A stretch of DNA of 21,334 nucleotides. It comes from Phycisphaeraceae bacterium. GTDB taxonomy: Bacteria; Planctomycetota; Phycisphaerae; Phycisphaerales; Phycisphaeraceae. The stretch lies in assembly GCA_029260675.1 (NCBI GenBank), contig JAJDCV010000239.1, forward strand, positions 1 through 21,334, given 5' to 3'. Each line of letters opens with the position of its first letter. The stretch's first letter is position 1. Made by a program: the position numbers and the translations under genes. Below the pieces are notes generated by a model. It saw nothing but the letters and a program-made list of their open reading frames with translations. It was not told the origin of the DNA and ran no database searches. Positions 1 through 7,316 of this stretch are shown in pieces.

Positions 1-198
1 GGCGCACGCATGGATGTGGGGTTCGTCCCCAAGGTCCTCTTAAAGATCGCGGTCAAGAGCGACGACCTGGACAACACCATCAGCGCCATTACCGAGGCCG
101 CGTGTACAGGCACGGTCGGCGACGGGAAGCTGTTTGTCTACGAATTAAGCAGGGTCGTCCGCGTCCGCACGGGCGAAAAAGACAACGACGCGCTGTAA
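1..198 (+). CDS. glnB: PII nitrogen regulatory protein, C-terminal part (5' end outside window)
   Basis: The frame is open from base 1 and ends at TAA 196-198, giving 65 visible residues. The text VPKVLLKIAV, then DDLDNTISAITEAACTG, then VGDGKLFVYEL and RVRTGEKDNDAL matches the C-terminal half of the PII (GlnB/GlnK) family. That half contains the B-loop (TGTVGDGK) and the C-loop with RTGE, which contact the ATP/2-oxoglutarate site. The ATG at 10 is an internal methionine, not the start, because PII proteins are about 112 residues and the family match extends to the left edge. The T-loop with its uridylylation tyrosine lies outside the window, so GlnB and GlnK cannot be told apart. A terminator follows at 254-283, so this gene ends its own unit and is unrelated to the polysaccharide genes that follow. 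Confidence 0.88.
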   Translation, partial: GARMDVGFVPKVLLKIAVKSDDLDNTISAITEAACTGTVGDGKLFVYELSRVVRVRTGEKDNDAL

Positions 199-253
199 GA
201 TTTTTTACGCATGCCTGCATCCCGCGCCTAAGGGATGATCCACCAGGACGAAG

Positions 254-283
254 CCCGCGGACCCTGTCCGTGGGTTTTGTCTT
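254..283 (+). terminator. Intrinsic terminator after the PII gene
   Basis: Arms CCCGCGGAC (254-262) and GTCCGTGGG (266-274) pair over 9 bp with one G-U wobble and a 3-nt loop. TTTTGTCTT follows at 275-283. A second small hairpin, CATCCC (218-223) with GGGATG (232-237), lies between the stop codon and this terminator. The T-rich side is only on the right, so it acts on rightward transcription from the PII gene. Confidence 0.8.
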
Positions 284-336
284 GCGCGGTGCGCCCGAGT
301 CATTCGCCGTTCATCTTGATCTTGTATGCCTAAAGA

Positions 337-357
337 CTATATTTAAGTTAAATATAG
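337..357. repeat. AT-rich perfect palindrome in the spacer between PII gene and acetyltransferase gene
   Basis: Two 10-nt arms, CTATATTTAA (337-346) and TTAAATATAG (348-357), are exact reverse complements around a single G. It is nearly all A/T within GC-rich DNA. It sits between the rightward PII terminator and the end of the leftward operon at 485. It could be a protein-binding site, or the stem of a transcript end for the leftward operon, although no T-run follows on that strand. The rest of 284-484 shows no gene or other clear signal. Confidence 0.5.
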
Positions 358-484
358 ACAATAAGCCGTGCGATTAGTTAGATCTTTGTTCGGGGTTCTG
401 AGGGTCACGTTGAAAGGTGGGATTGGGCGGCGTTGGCGCGAGATCAAGGTGGGTGGCGAGTAAATTAGGCGTAAATGGAATGTG

Positions 485-1072
485 CTACACCGTCGGCTTG
501 GGCCTTTGTTTTACGACGCGCGCCGGGTTGCCGGCGACGACGACGCCAGGCTCGACGTCTTTGACGACGACCGCACGCGCCGCGACGACGGTGTTGTCAC
601 CGATCGTCACGTCGGGGCCAACGAAGGCATCGGCGCAGACCCAGACACCCTTGCCGATCGTGATCGTGGATCGGATCAATGGCAGGTCGGTCTTGGTGTA
701 GTCGTGTGTGCCTGCGCAGAGGTGGGCGTTCTGCGAGACGACCGAGTGTTCGCCGATCGTGACCTGGCCGAGGTTGTAGACGCTGACGCCGTCGCTGAGC
801 ATGGCGAAGTCCTCGAGTGTTAACAGCCAGGGGTGGACGATGCGTGTGGTGGGGCGGATACCCGAAAGCTTGCCGACCTTCGCGCCGAATAGGCGTAGCC
901 AGAACCGCCGCCAGCCCATCGCCCGGCCGGGGCTGGTCCGGATCAGTAAGGCCTGCACGATGCTCCAGCCAAGCCGGCGCACGTAGTCGCGCAGCGGGTA
1001 AGGATACCCCGCGACTTTGTCCAGTCGCTGATACACGCCGGTGTGCTTGCTGCCGTTTTCCTGGTCGTTCAT
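485..1072 (-). CDS. WcaF-like hexapeptide-repeat O-acetyltransferase
   Basis: This is a 195-residue member of the left-handed beta-helix acetyltransferases close to WcaF, which move acetyl from acetyl-CoA to a sugar hydroxyl in exopolysaccharide synthesis. The N-terminal part (about 25-66) carries the WcaF-type preface ending in RRFWLRLFGAKVG. Hexapeptide turns follow (IRPTTRIVHPWLLTLEDFA, VTIGEHSVVSQ, ITIGKGVWV, VTIGDNTVV), ending in AGNPARVV (180-187). The putative catalytic histidine is H123 in CAGTHDY. It acts in the cytoplasm. Its ATG overlaps the TGA of the upstream glycosyltransferase gene (ATGA at 1069-1072), so the two are translationally coupled. The acceptor sugar cannot be read from sequence. 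Two related domains lie at 3574-4089 and 4089-4706. Confidence 0.88.
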   Translation of the reverse strand: MNDQENGSKHTGVYQRLDKVAGYPYPLRDYVRRLGWSIVQALLIRTSPGRAMGWRRFWLRLFGAKVGKLSGIRPTTRIVHPWLLTLEDFAMLSDGVSVYNLGQVTIGEHSVVSQNAHLCAGTHDYTKTDLPLIRSTITIGKGVWVCADAFVGPDVTIGDNTVVAARAVVVKDVEPGVVVAGNPARVVKQRPKPTV

Positions 1073-2370
1073 CGCGGGCTTCCGTGGGCCTGCTGGGGTT
1101 CGGCCGGGGTTGATCCATCGGCGTTCTTGGATTTGTCATCGGCCACATCGGGCTCTTGACCCGACACACACTCAGCCAGGAGCTTTTCCCAGGCCATGCA
1201 GGCGTGCCGACGGTCGTAGGTTGTCTTCATCGCGTCGCGGGCCGCTTGCCCCATCAACTTGCAGCGCTCGGGGTCGTTGGCGAGTGTGGTGATCGTGTCG
1301 GTCAGCCCATCGACATCGCCGACCGCGACGACACGCCCGGCGCTCTTTTCGGTCAGCACCCGGGCGACCTCCGCTTGCTTAAGCCCGATGAACACCGACG
1401 CACGGCCCGATGCCATGATCCCGTACAGCTTCGACGGCACGAGCAGCCCGGTCATCGCTTCCGCCTGGCTGATCAGGTGCAGGTCCGCCAGGCTCAACGA
1501 CGCACGGATCGCCTCGCGCGGCTGGTAGGGCTTGAAGACCGCGTTGGGTAGTTCCTGTGCCTTGCACCACTGCTGCATCTGCGTCATCAGCTTGCCCCCG
1601 CCGACGAATACGAACCGGATGTCGTCACGGGTCTTGAGTTTTTTCATTGCGCCGCGGAGCGTGTCGATGTCGTGTGCCAGCCCCAGGTTCCCGGAGTACA
1701 TCACGACCCGTTTATCTTCCAGGCCCCACTCCTTACGCAGCGGGTTCTCGTCGCGCGGCAGCGGTTCGAGTTCGTCGATGTCGGCCCACGGGTTGATCAA
1801 CGCGATCTTCCTGGGCGCTACCCCCTTGCCGATCAGCCGGTCCCGCATGCATCGTCCCAAAACAACCGATCGGTCCGAGTGGTTAAAGCAGAACCGGTGG
1901 ACCCGCTCAAGCAGCCGGGCGGCCAGGCTGTTGGGTTTCATGATCCCAAACGCGATCGGCACGTCGGGGTACAGGTCCATCACCCAGTAGACGCTCTTGC
2001 ACCGCTTGACCACCTTGAGGATCCACCCGACCAGCGCGATGAACGGCGGGGTGCTGAACGGGACGATCACGTCCGGCCTCTTGATCGTCAAGACCTTGAA
2101 CAACGCCAGCAGGTAGAACAGCGCGAAGTCGATCAGCCGGGCGACGATCGACGCCTTTCCGAAGATGCTCTTGCCGACGCGGTGGACCTGGATCCCGTCG
2201 ACGGTTTCGTGTTTGGGTAGCGCCGCCCCCTTGGAGCCATAGATCGACCGGGACGCGACGACGGCGACTTCATGCCCCTGGGCCACGAGGTATTTAGCCA
2301 GGTCGTGCGCGTGCTGGGCGGTCGCGGCGTGGTCCGGATAAAAGGCTTGATTCAGAAGGATGATGCGCAT
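1069..2370 (-). CDS. Glycosyltransferase family 4, WbuB/WcaI-like
   Basis: This 433-residue GT-B enzyme would add a sugar to the lipid-linked repeat unit at the inner face of the membrane. The N-terminal Rossmann domain begins MRIILLNQAFYPDHAATAQH, typical of WbuB/WcaI-type enzymes. Hydrophobic stretches at about 83-120 are common in this group and may hold it to the membrane. The nucleotide-binding half contains MYSGNLGLAHD (224-234), FVFVGGGK (253-260) and LLVPSKLYGIMASGR (309-323). The frame stays open upstream to 2463, but I place the start at ATG 2368-2370 because the family begins MRIxxxNQxFYPD. ATG at 2403 is an alternative. It is the first gene of a two-gene leftward operon with the acetyltransferase (4-bp overlap). 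The C-terminal 25 residues are polar and probably disordered. Confidence 0.85.
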   Translation of the reverse strand: MRIILLNQAFYPDHAATAQHAHDLAKYLVAQGHEVAVVASRSIYGSKGAALPKHETVDGIQVHRVGKSIFGKASIVARLIDFALFYLLALFKVLTIKRPDVIVPFSTPPFIALVGWILKVVKRCKSVYWVMDLYPDVPIAFGIMKPNSLAARLLERVHRFCFNHSDRSVVLGRCMRDRLIGKGVAPRKIALINPWADIDELEPLPRDENPLRKEWGLEDKRVVMYSGNLGLAHDIDTLRGAMKKLKTRDDIRFVFVGGGKLMTQMQQWCKAQELPNAVFKPYQPREAIRASLSLADLHLISQAEAMTGLLVPSKLYGIMASGRASVFIGLKQAEVARVLTEKSAGRVVAVGDVDGLTDTITTLANDPERCKLMGQAARDAMKTTYDRRHACMAWEKLLAECVSGQEPDVADDKSKNADGSTPAEPQQAHGSPR

Positions 2371-2412
2371 CGGGTTCCCGTGGCTGTGGTCATTGGCCCC
2401 CATTACATCGGC

Positions 2413-2470
2413 GAGCCGAACCGCGTAGCTAAACGGCTTGGGCCTATCGCCTCGGGCCGCCATCGGCCCG
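2413..2470 (+). promoter_or_regulatory. Leader motif copy C (GAGCCG ... TAAACGG plus hairpin)
   Basis: GAGCCG at 2413-2418 and TAAACGGC at 2430-2437 can pair through GCCG/CGGC. A perfect hairpin follows, CGGGCCG (2453-2459), loop ccat, CGGCCCG (2464-2470). Similar blocks occur at 7321-7392 and 17940-17958, each in a divergent spacer. The + strand gene downstream starts at 2599 and the - strand gene at 2370. The function, and which of the two genes it serves, are unknown. If the leftward glycosyltransferase starts upstream of 2370, part of this would be coding. Confidence 0.4.
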
Positions 2471-2532
2471 GAGGTGGTACGTCCGGGGGCGGCTCAAGGA
2501 TCGCCCGTCACGATGGACCGTGGTCCAACCGA

Positions 2533-2538
2533 TATACT
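2533..2538 (+). promoter_or_regulatory. Candidate -10 element TATACT
   Basis: TATACT followed by AG lies 60 bases before the glycosyltransferase-acetyltransferase fusion gene. The same TATACTAG occurs at 12842-12849 before another rightward gene. No convincing -35 hexamer stands 16-18 bases upstream of either copy, so support is the -10 sequence and its position only. Confidence 0.35.
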
Positions 2539-2598
2539 AGGGCAACGTGGTCAGCTTGGTTGTTCACCGCGGTTACTGGACACGGCCCCCGGCGATGG

Positions 2599-4092
2599 AT
2601 GCCCATGATCGATGTCATCATTATCACGCATAACGAGGCGATCAACCTGCCTCATTGTCTGCAGGCCCTGCAGGGCTGGACGAACAAGGTCTTTGTGATC
2701 GATTCGGGGTCGACGGATAGGACACTGGACATCGCCCGGTCGTTCGGTGCGGACGTGGTCCACCACGACTGGCCCGGGTACGCCGAGCAGAAGAACTGGG
2801 CGATGGAGAACATGCCCTTCGAGTCGCCCTGGCTTCTGATCGTCGATGCCGACGAAGTGATCACCCCCAAGCTCCGCGACCAGATGGTCGAGCTGGCCGA
2901 CAAGCCGGCCGACGACGTCCCGGAGATCGGGTTCTTCATCAACCGCCTGACCTACTTCCTGGACCGCCCGATCCGCCACTGCGGGTACTACCCCAGCTGG
3001 AACATGCGTTTTTTCAAGCGCGACAAGGGCCGGTACGAGGATCGCCTGGTCCACGAACACATCATCATCGACGACCCGATCGGCAAGATCAAAGACCCGA
3101 TGCTCCACGAGGACCGGCGCGGGCTCGAACATTACTTCGCCAAGCACAACCGCTACTCGACGCTTGAAGCGAGGCAGCTCTACATCGACATCACCCAGCC
3201 CGATGGGACCAAAGAGTCTGCGAACGTCACAGCCGAGACGCACCGCCGGCGTTGGCTGAAGCGAAATGTCACGCAGTTTGTCCCGCTGCCGTCGCTGTGG
3301 CGGTTCCTCTACATGTACGTGCTGAAGTTCGGCGTGCTCGACGGCTCGGCCGGGTTCGAGTTCTGCCGGTTCATCGCGACCTACGACTCGATGGTGGCGC
3401 TGAAGCTCCGCGAGATGTTGCGTCAACGCAAGCGCGGCGAGCGCCGAGCGATGGACTTCCCGGACGCCCCGTTGTCGGCGTTGTCTAAAGCGGAGGGCAC
3501 CGAGTTATCCGGGATCGAGCGGGCCGCGCCGGGGCCCAAGCCACAGGTCGGCGTGATGCAGCTGCACCCCGAGGCCAGCCCCTGGAGTTTCCGTGAGAAG
3601 CTGGGCCGGGCCGTCTGGATGCTCGCGGGCAAGCCGCTGTTCCGCCTCAGCTTCCACAACTGGTACGGCTTTCGGTCCCGGCTGCTGCGGCTGTTCGGGG
3701 CCCGGATCGGTACCGGTGTCGCCATCCGCCCGACCGTCAATATCGAGGTCCCCTGGATGGTCGAGATCGACGACGACGCCACCGTCGGCGACTACGCCAT
3801 CATCTACAGCCTCGGCATGGTCACCATCGGCAAACGTTCGATCATCAGCCAGTACTCTCACCTCTGCGCCGGCACGCACGACTACGCCGACCACGCCTTC
3901 AAGCTCATCCGGGCGCCGGTCGCGGTCGGCAGCGACGTGTGGATCGGGACCGATGCGTTCATCGGGCCGGGCGTCAAGGTCGGCGACCTCACCGTGGTGG
4001 GTGCCCGCTCAAGTGTCTACAAAGACCTCCCGGAGAGGATGGTGTGTGTGGGCAACCCCGCGAAGGCCATCAAGGAGCGGAACCTGAAATGA
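2599..4092 (+). CDS. Fusion of GT2 glycosyltransferase and WcaF-like O-acetyltransferase
   Basis: This is one uninterrupted 497-residue frame with two enzymes. Residues 1-272 are a family 2 (GT-A) glycosyltransferase of the WaaE/KdtX-like type. It has VIIITHNE near the start, VIDSGSTDRT (33-42), the metal-binding D83-A84-D85 in IVDADEV, and MRFFKRDKGRYEDRLVHEH (136-154). Residues 273-325 form a low-complexity linker. Residues 326-497 are a WcaF-like acetyltransferase with RLLRLFGARIG, hexapeptide turns, H427 in CAGTHDY, and VGNPAKAI. The frame is open back to 2272, but the glycosyltransferase fold begins MPMIDVIIITHNE, so I take ATG 2599; ATG 2605 is equally possible. TGA overlaps the next ATG (ATGA 4089-4092). 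It probably adds a sugar and acetylates the same repeat unit. The fusion could also be two independent activities made at equal dose. Confidence 0.87.
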   Translation: MPMIDVIIITHNEAINLPHCLQALQGWTNKVFVIDSGSTDRTLDIARSFGADVVHHDWPGYAEQKNWAMENMPFESPWLLIVDADEVITPKLRDQMVELADKPADDVPEIGFFINRLTYFLDRPIRHCGYYPSWNMRFFKRDKGRYEDRLVHEHIIIDDPIGKIKDPMLHEDRRGLEHYFAKHNRYSTLEARQLYIDITQPDGTKESANVTAETHRRRWLKRNVTQFVPLPSLWRFLYMYVLKFGVLDGSAGFEFCRFIATYDSMVALKLREMLRQRKRGERRAMDFPDAPLSALSKAEGTELSGIERAAPGPKPQVGVMQLHPEASPWSFREKLGRAVWMLAGKPLFRLSFHNWYGFRSRLLRLFGARIGTGVAIRPTVNIEVPWMVEIDDDATVGDYAIIYSLGMVTIGKRSIISQYSHLCAGTHDYADHAFKLIRAPVAVGSDVWIGTDAFIGPGVKVGDLTVVGARSSVYKDLPERMVCVGNPAKAIKERNLK

Positions 4093-4706
4093 CCTCCGCC
4101 GGCCCAGACATGCCCGCTGGCGAGCCTATCACGACGGTCGTGCCGGAGCCCCGCCGCCGGGTTTTTCGCCGCCTGACGTTTGGCGGGAGGCTTGCGGCCT
4201 TTGCCTGGCGCTGGGTCCAGAGGTCCTTTTTCTACCTGAGCCCCGAGCCTGCCAATGCCTGGCGCAGGTTCCTGCTGCGGTGCTTTGGTGCCCGGGTCGA
4301 TGCCAGCGCGAAGATCTTCCCCTCTGTCAGGATTATCCACCCGTGGAACCTGACCATCGGCCCGGGGTCCGTGGTCTGCCACAACGTCGTGCTGGATTGC
4401 CAGGCCCCGATCGCGATCGGGGCGCATTCGCGGGTCAGCCAGTTCTCGCACCTGTGTACCGCGACCCATTCTTATGAACGGCGAGAGATGCCGATCATCG
4501 GCCGGCCGATCAAGATCGGTGACCACTGCTGGTTGGCGGCGGATGTGTATGTGGGGTGCGGCGTTCAGATCGGGGACGGTGTGGTAGTGGGGGCCCGATC
4601 AGGTGTGTTCCGTGACATCGAGGCGGACTCGGTTGTGGCGGGCAGCCCGGCGGAAGTAAAACACACCCGGGGCGTGCCCCGCGACGAAGTAAAACCATCT
4701 TCGTAG
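4089..4706 (+). CDS. WcaF-like hexapeptide-repeat O-acetyltransferase (third copy)
   Basis: This 205-residue protein starts at the ATG that overlaps the stop of the fusion gene. A proline- and arginine-rich N-terminus (1-30) precedes the WcaF-type region: WRRFLLRCFGARVD (58-71), RIIHPWNLTIGPGS (81-94), hexapeptide turns, and H127 in CTATHSY, the likely catalytic histidine. The end, VVAGSPAEVKH, is the family C-terminus. Compared with the other two copies, CAGTHDY has become CTATHSY and GNPA has become GSPA, so it is the most diverged of the three and may use another acceptor. Coupling to the fusion gene places it in repeat-unit decoration. Confidence 0.86.
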   Translation: MTSAGPDMPAGEPITTVVPEPRRRVFRRLTFGGRLAAFAWRWVQRSFFYLSPEPANAWRRFLLRCFGARVDASAKIFPSVRIIHPWNLTIGPGSVVCHNVVLDCQAPIAIGAHSRVSQFSHLCTATHSYERREMPIIGRPIKIGDHCWLAADVYVGCGVQIGDGVVVGARSGVFRDIEADSVVAGSPAEVKHTRGVPRDEVKPSS

Positions 4707-4754
4707 CCAACGACACCGCGCAACGCCCCGCCACTTAACCGATCACGGAAGTGG
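4684..4754. terminator. Weak hairpins at the convergent gene ends
   Basis: ACGAAG (4684-4689) pairs with CTTCGT (4699-4704), and CCACTT (4731-4736) with AAGTGG (4749-4754), between the ends of two convergent genes (4706 and 4756). Neither is followed by a T-run, so they are only candidate transcript ends. Confidence 0.2.
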
Positions 4755-4755
4755 G

Positions 4756-5940
4756 CTACACCGCCGGACCCGTGGCATCCGTATCAACCACCGTTCGGTA
4801 CGCCTCGAGGGTCTGTTCTGCGATCTTCGGCCAGGTGTAACGACGGTGGATCAGCTCCGTCGCGTTCTGGCTCATCTGACGACGCTTTGATTCATCACCG
4901 AGCAGGTCCAGCAGTGACTGGGCGATCCGGTCAATCTCCAGGGGGACCACGTGGCCGGCCTTTGCCTGGGCGACCTCGGGGAAATGGCAGGCGGTCGAAA
5001 TCACCACCGGTGTGCCGCACGCCAGCGCCTCGGTGATCGCGATACTGAACCCCTCCTGCCGGCTGGGCAGGCAGAAGCAGGCCGCATCGACCAGCGCTTC
5101 GTATTTCTGTCGCCCGTAGATCGGACCTACGACGTGGACCCGGCCGGACAGGCCGGCGTCACGCACCTGATTTTCAAAGCCTTCCAACGCACCGTCGTCT
5201 GGGCCGGCGACAACAAGGCGGACCCGGTCGTGCTTAGCCGCGACCTTGGCAAACGCACCGGCCAAATAATCCAGGCCCTTCTTGAAGTGCAGCCGGCTCA
5301 GGAAAAGAATATAAGGGTCGTTGCCGAGCTCGCGGTGATCCGCACGGAACCCGCAGGGCTCCGGCAGTGGTTCGATCTCCTCAAGAAAAACCCCGTTAGG
5401 GATGATCTCGGTGCGCCTCGCCAGCTTCAGTGGCTGGATAAGCCGGGCCTCATCGGCATTGAGCAGGTGAAAGAACGAAGCGCCGCGCCACAACCTCGCG
5501 TACCAGAGTTTGATGGCCAGTTTTTTCTTGAGTCGGCCCTGCCCAAGGCTCCACGGGTCGAGCATCCCATGCGGCGCGATCACGTAAGGCTTGCCTAAAC
5601 GTCTTGCGATCCGGACGGCCGCCGCCAGCACCGCCTCCCACATGCCGTGCAGGTGGACGATATCGCTCGCTTCGATCAGCGGTGTCAACGCCGCTTCCGC
5701 GGCCCTGCCCATGAACCGGTCCAGGCCGCTTGAGTCAGGCACATGATGGATCGACAACTGATCCGCGCCCGGTATGCGCGAGATCAGGCTGGCCTCCGCC
5801 TCGGGGCCATTCGGTGGTGGGCAGCACGCGATCTCGGCCCGGTTTCCTAGCCGCTGCTGGGCCGCGGCCAAGCAAGCCGCCACGACCGGAGGCCCCCCGG
5901 TTGTGGCATCGAGCGTCCCGATCACGTGCAGGATCTTCAT
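4756..5940 (-). CDS. Glycosyltransferase family 4 (tandem copy 1)
   Basis: A 394-residue GT-B enzyme that would transfer a sugar from a nucleotide or lipid donor to the growing repeat unit. The N-terminus MKILHVIGTLDATTGGPP has the glycine-rich acceptor loop. HLHGMWE (97-103), APHGMLDPW (122-130, with the conserved H124), IIPNGVF (179-185), LFLSRLHFKKGLDYL (212-226) and VVAGPDDG (243-250) follow. The E-x7-E donor motif is E296...E304 in EGFSIAITEALACG. The ATG at 5940 opens directly into the fold. It lies 28 bases after the stop of its paralogue (5969-7132), with which it aligns with almost no gaps, so the pair arose by tandem duplication. It is the last gene of this leftward pair. Confidence 0.9.
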   Translation of the reverse strand: MKILHVIGTLDATTGGPPVVAACLAAAQQRLGNRAEIACCPPPNGPEAEASLISRIPGADQLSIHHVPDSSGLDRFMGRAAEAALTPLIEASDIVHLHGMWEAVLAAAVRIARRLGKPYVIAPHGMLDPWSLGQGRLKKKLAIKLWYARLWRGASFFHLLNADEARLIQPLKLARRTEIIPNGVFLEEIEPLPEPCGFRADHRELGNDPYILFLSRLHFKKGLDYLAGAFAKVAAKHDRVRLVVAGPDDGALEGFENQVRDAGLSGRVHVVGPIYGRQKYEALVDAACFCLPSRQEGFSIAITEALACGTPVVISTACHFPEVAQAKAGHVVPLEIDRIAQSLLDLLGDESKRRQMSQNATELIHRRYTWPKIAEQTLEAYRTVVDTDATGPAV

Positions 5941-5968
5941 GGTGGTGCTCGGCAGGCCGACCGTTGGC

Positions 5969-7132
5969 TTAATGATTCAGGAATGACTCGTAGACTTGTA
6001 GAGTCTGCGCCGCGATCTTTGGCCAGGTGTAGCGTTGTATCGCTAGTTCACGGCCTTTTTGTGACATCTGCTGCCTCAGGCCGGGGTCCGACATGACCCG
6101 GATCAGGGCCTGGCCGATCTTCTTCGCGTCAAGCGGCAAGACAAGGCCGGCCCCTTCGGTCTGGACCTCGGGGAAGTGGCACCCTTCGGTGACTACAGCA
6201 GGCACGCCGTGCCCGATCGCCTCGGTGATCGCGACGCTGAAGCCCTCCTGCCGGCTGGGCAGGCAGAAGCAGGCGGCGTCGACCAGGGCTCCGCGTTTCT
6301 CTTCGCCCTGGATCGGGCCGATGACGTGTACGCGATCGGCGACCCCCAACGCTTCGAGCTGCTGCCTGAACGCCGGGCCCGCGCCTTCTTCCGGGCCCGC
6401 GACAACCAGTTGGGTGTCACGGTCTGCTTCCGCGAACACCGCGAATGCGTCGGCCAGGTAGTCCAGACCCTTCTTGTAGTGAAGCCGGCTCATAAACAGG
6501 ATGAACGGCCGATCCTTGAGCTCTGGGTGCAGCTTGTAGAACGTGCCTTTTGGCGGCAGGTCACGCAGGTCTTCCTCGAATACCCCGTTGGGGATGATGC
6601 TCCCCGGCGTGGTCAGACCCAGAGGCCGGATCAATTCGCGCTCGTGTTCGTTGCCCAGGTGCAGTGCCGCGGCGCCGTTGTACAGCTTGCGGTAGACCAG
6701 CGCCAACGCCAGCCTCTTTTTCAAGGCCTTCTGACCCAGGCACCAGGGATCGAGCATGCCATTGAGCAGGATCAGGTACGGCTTGCCTTGCTGGCGGCAG
6801 GCCTTGCCGACGGCGACGAGGATCAGGTCCCAGACGTTGTGCAGATGAACCACGTCGGCGGCCGAGACGGCGTCCTGCGCGACACGCTTCTTGGTGGAAT
6901 CTGCAAACCATCGCCACCCCGCAGCACGCGGCTCGGAGATGATATTCACACGGTCGATACCCGGGACCATGTCTAATAAAGTGCGGACGTGCGACTCCCG
7001 GCCGGGTGTGGCTTCGGTCAGGATCGTCACGTCATGCCCCAACGCCGCCTGCGCCGACGCGATGCACGCCGTGATCTTTGGCGGGCCGCCTTGCTTGGGG
7101 TCCAGGCTGTTAATCACATGGAGGATGCGCAT
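5969..7132 (-). CDS. Glycosyltransferase family 4 (tandem copy 2, PHGM motif changed)
   Basis: A 387-residue GT-B enzyme paralogous to the next gene: MRILHVINSLDPKQGGPP, HLHNVWD (97-103), IIPNGVF (179-185), LFMSRLHYKKGLDYLADAF, VVAGPEEG, and E296...E304 in EGFSVAITEAIGHG. The usual PHGMLDPW reads LNGMLDPW here, so the conserved histidine at 124 is asparagine. This may alter donor or acceptor handling. I use ATG 7130-7132, preceded on the - strand by AAGGGG about 8 bases upstream. A GTG at 7141 would add three residues. It is first in the leftward pair and shares a long divergent spacer with wecC. Confidence 0.9.
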   Translation of the reverse strand: MRILHVINSLDPKQGGPPKITACIASAQAALGHDVTILTEATPGRESHVRTLLDMVPGIDRVNIISEPRAAGWRWFADSTKKRVAQDAVSAADVVHLHNVWDLILVAVGKACRQQGKPYLILLNGMLDPWCLGQKALKKRLALALVYRKLYNGAAALHLGNEHERELIRPLGLTTPGSIIPNGVFEEDLRDLPPKGTFYKLHPELKDRPFILFMSRLHYKKGLDYLADAFAVFAEADRDTQLVVAGPEEGAGPAFRQQLEALGVADRVHVIGPIQGEEKRGALVDAACFCLPSRQEGFSVAITEAIGHGVPAVVTEGCHFPEVQTEGAGLVLPLDAKKIGQALIRVMSDPGLRQQMSQKGRELAIQRYTWPKIAAQTLQVYESFLNH

Positions 7133-7244
7133 CGCGGACACCCCTTGGGGTTCGAGTACTGACTAAGGCGTGTCGGCCGTGACCGGGGTCGTCTTGAAAA
7201 CGGGCGGTTGATTCGCATCAGGGCGGCTATGTTAGGGAGATTCG

Positions 7245-7275
7245 CCCGTGGGTGCCAGACCCACGGGTGGGTTTT
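7245..7275 (+). terminator. Terminator-like hairpin in the wecC leader
   Basis: CCCGTGGGT (7245-7253) and ACCCACGGG (7259-7267) are exact 9-bp arms around loop GCCAG, followed by TGGGTTTT. It resembles the PII-gene terminator in stem and tail. No gene ends before it on this strand, so it is either an attenuator in a long wecC leader or a stop for stray transcripts. Confidence 0.45.
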
Positions 7276-7316
7276 GGGCTATTGCCTGGTCACCGCTGAG
7301 CAGGTCTCGCGGCCCG

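Noticed and set aside
2272..2598. Frame of the fusion protein extends 109 residues upstream
   Set aside because: The extension has no family likeness, overlaps the divergent gene's start region, and the GT2 fold begins at MPMIDVIIITHNE.
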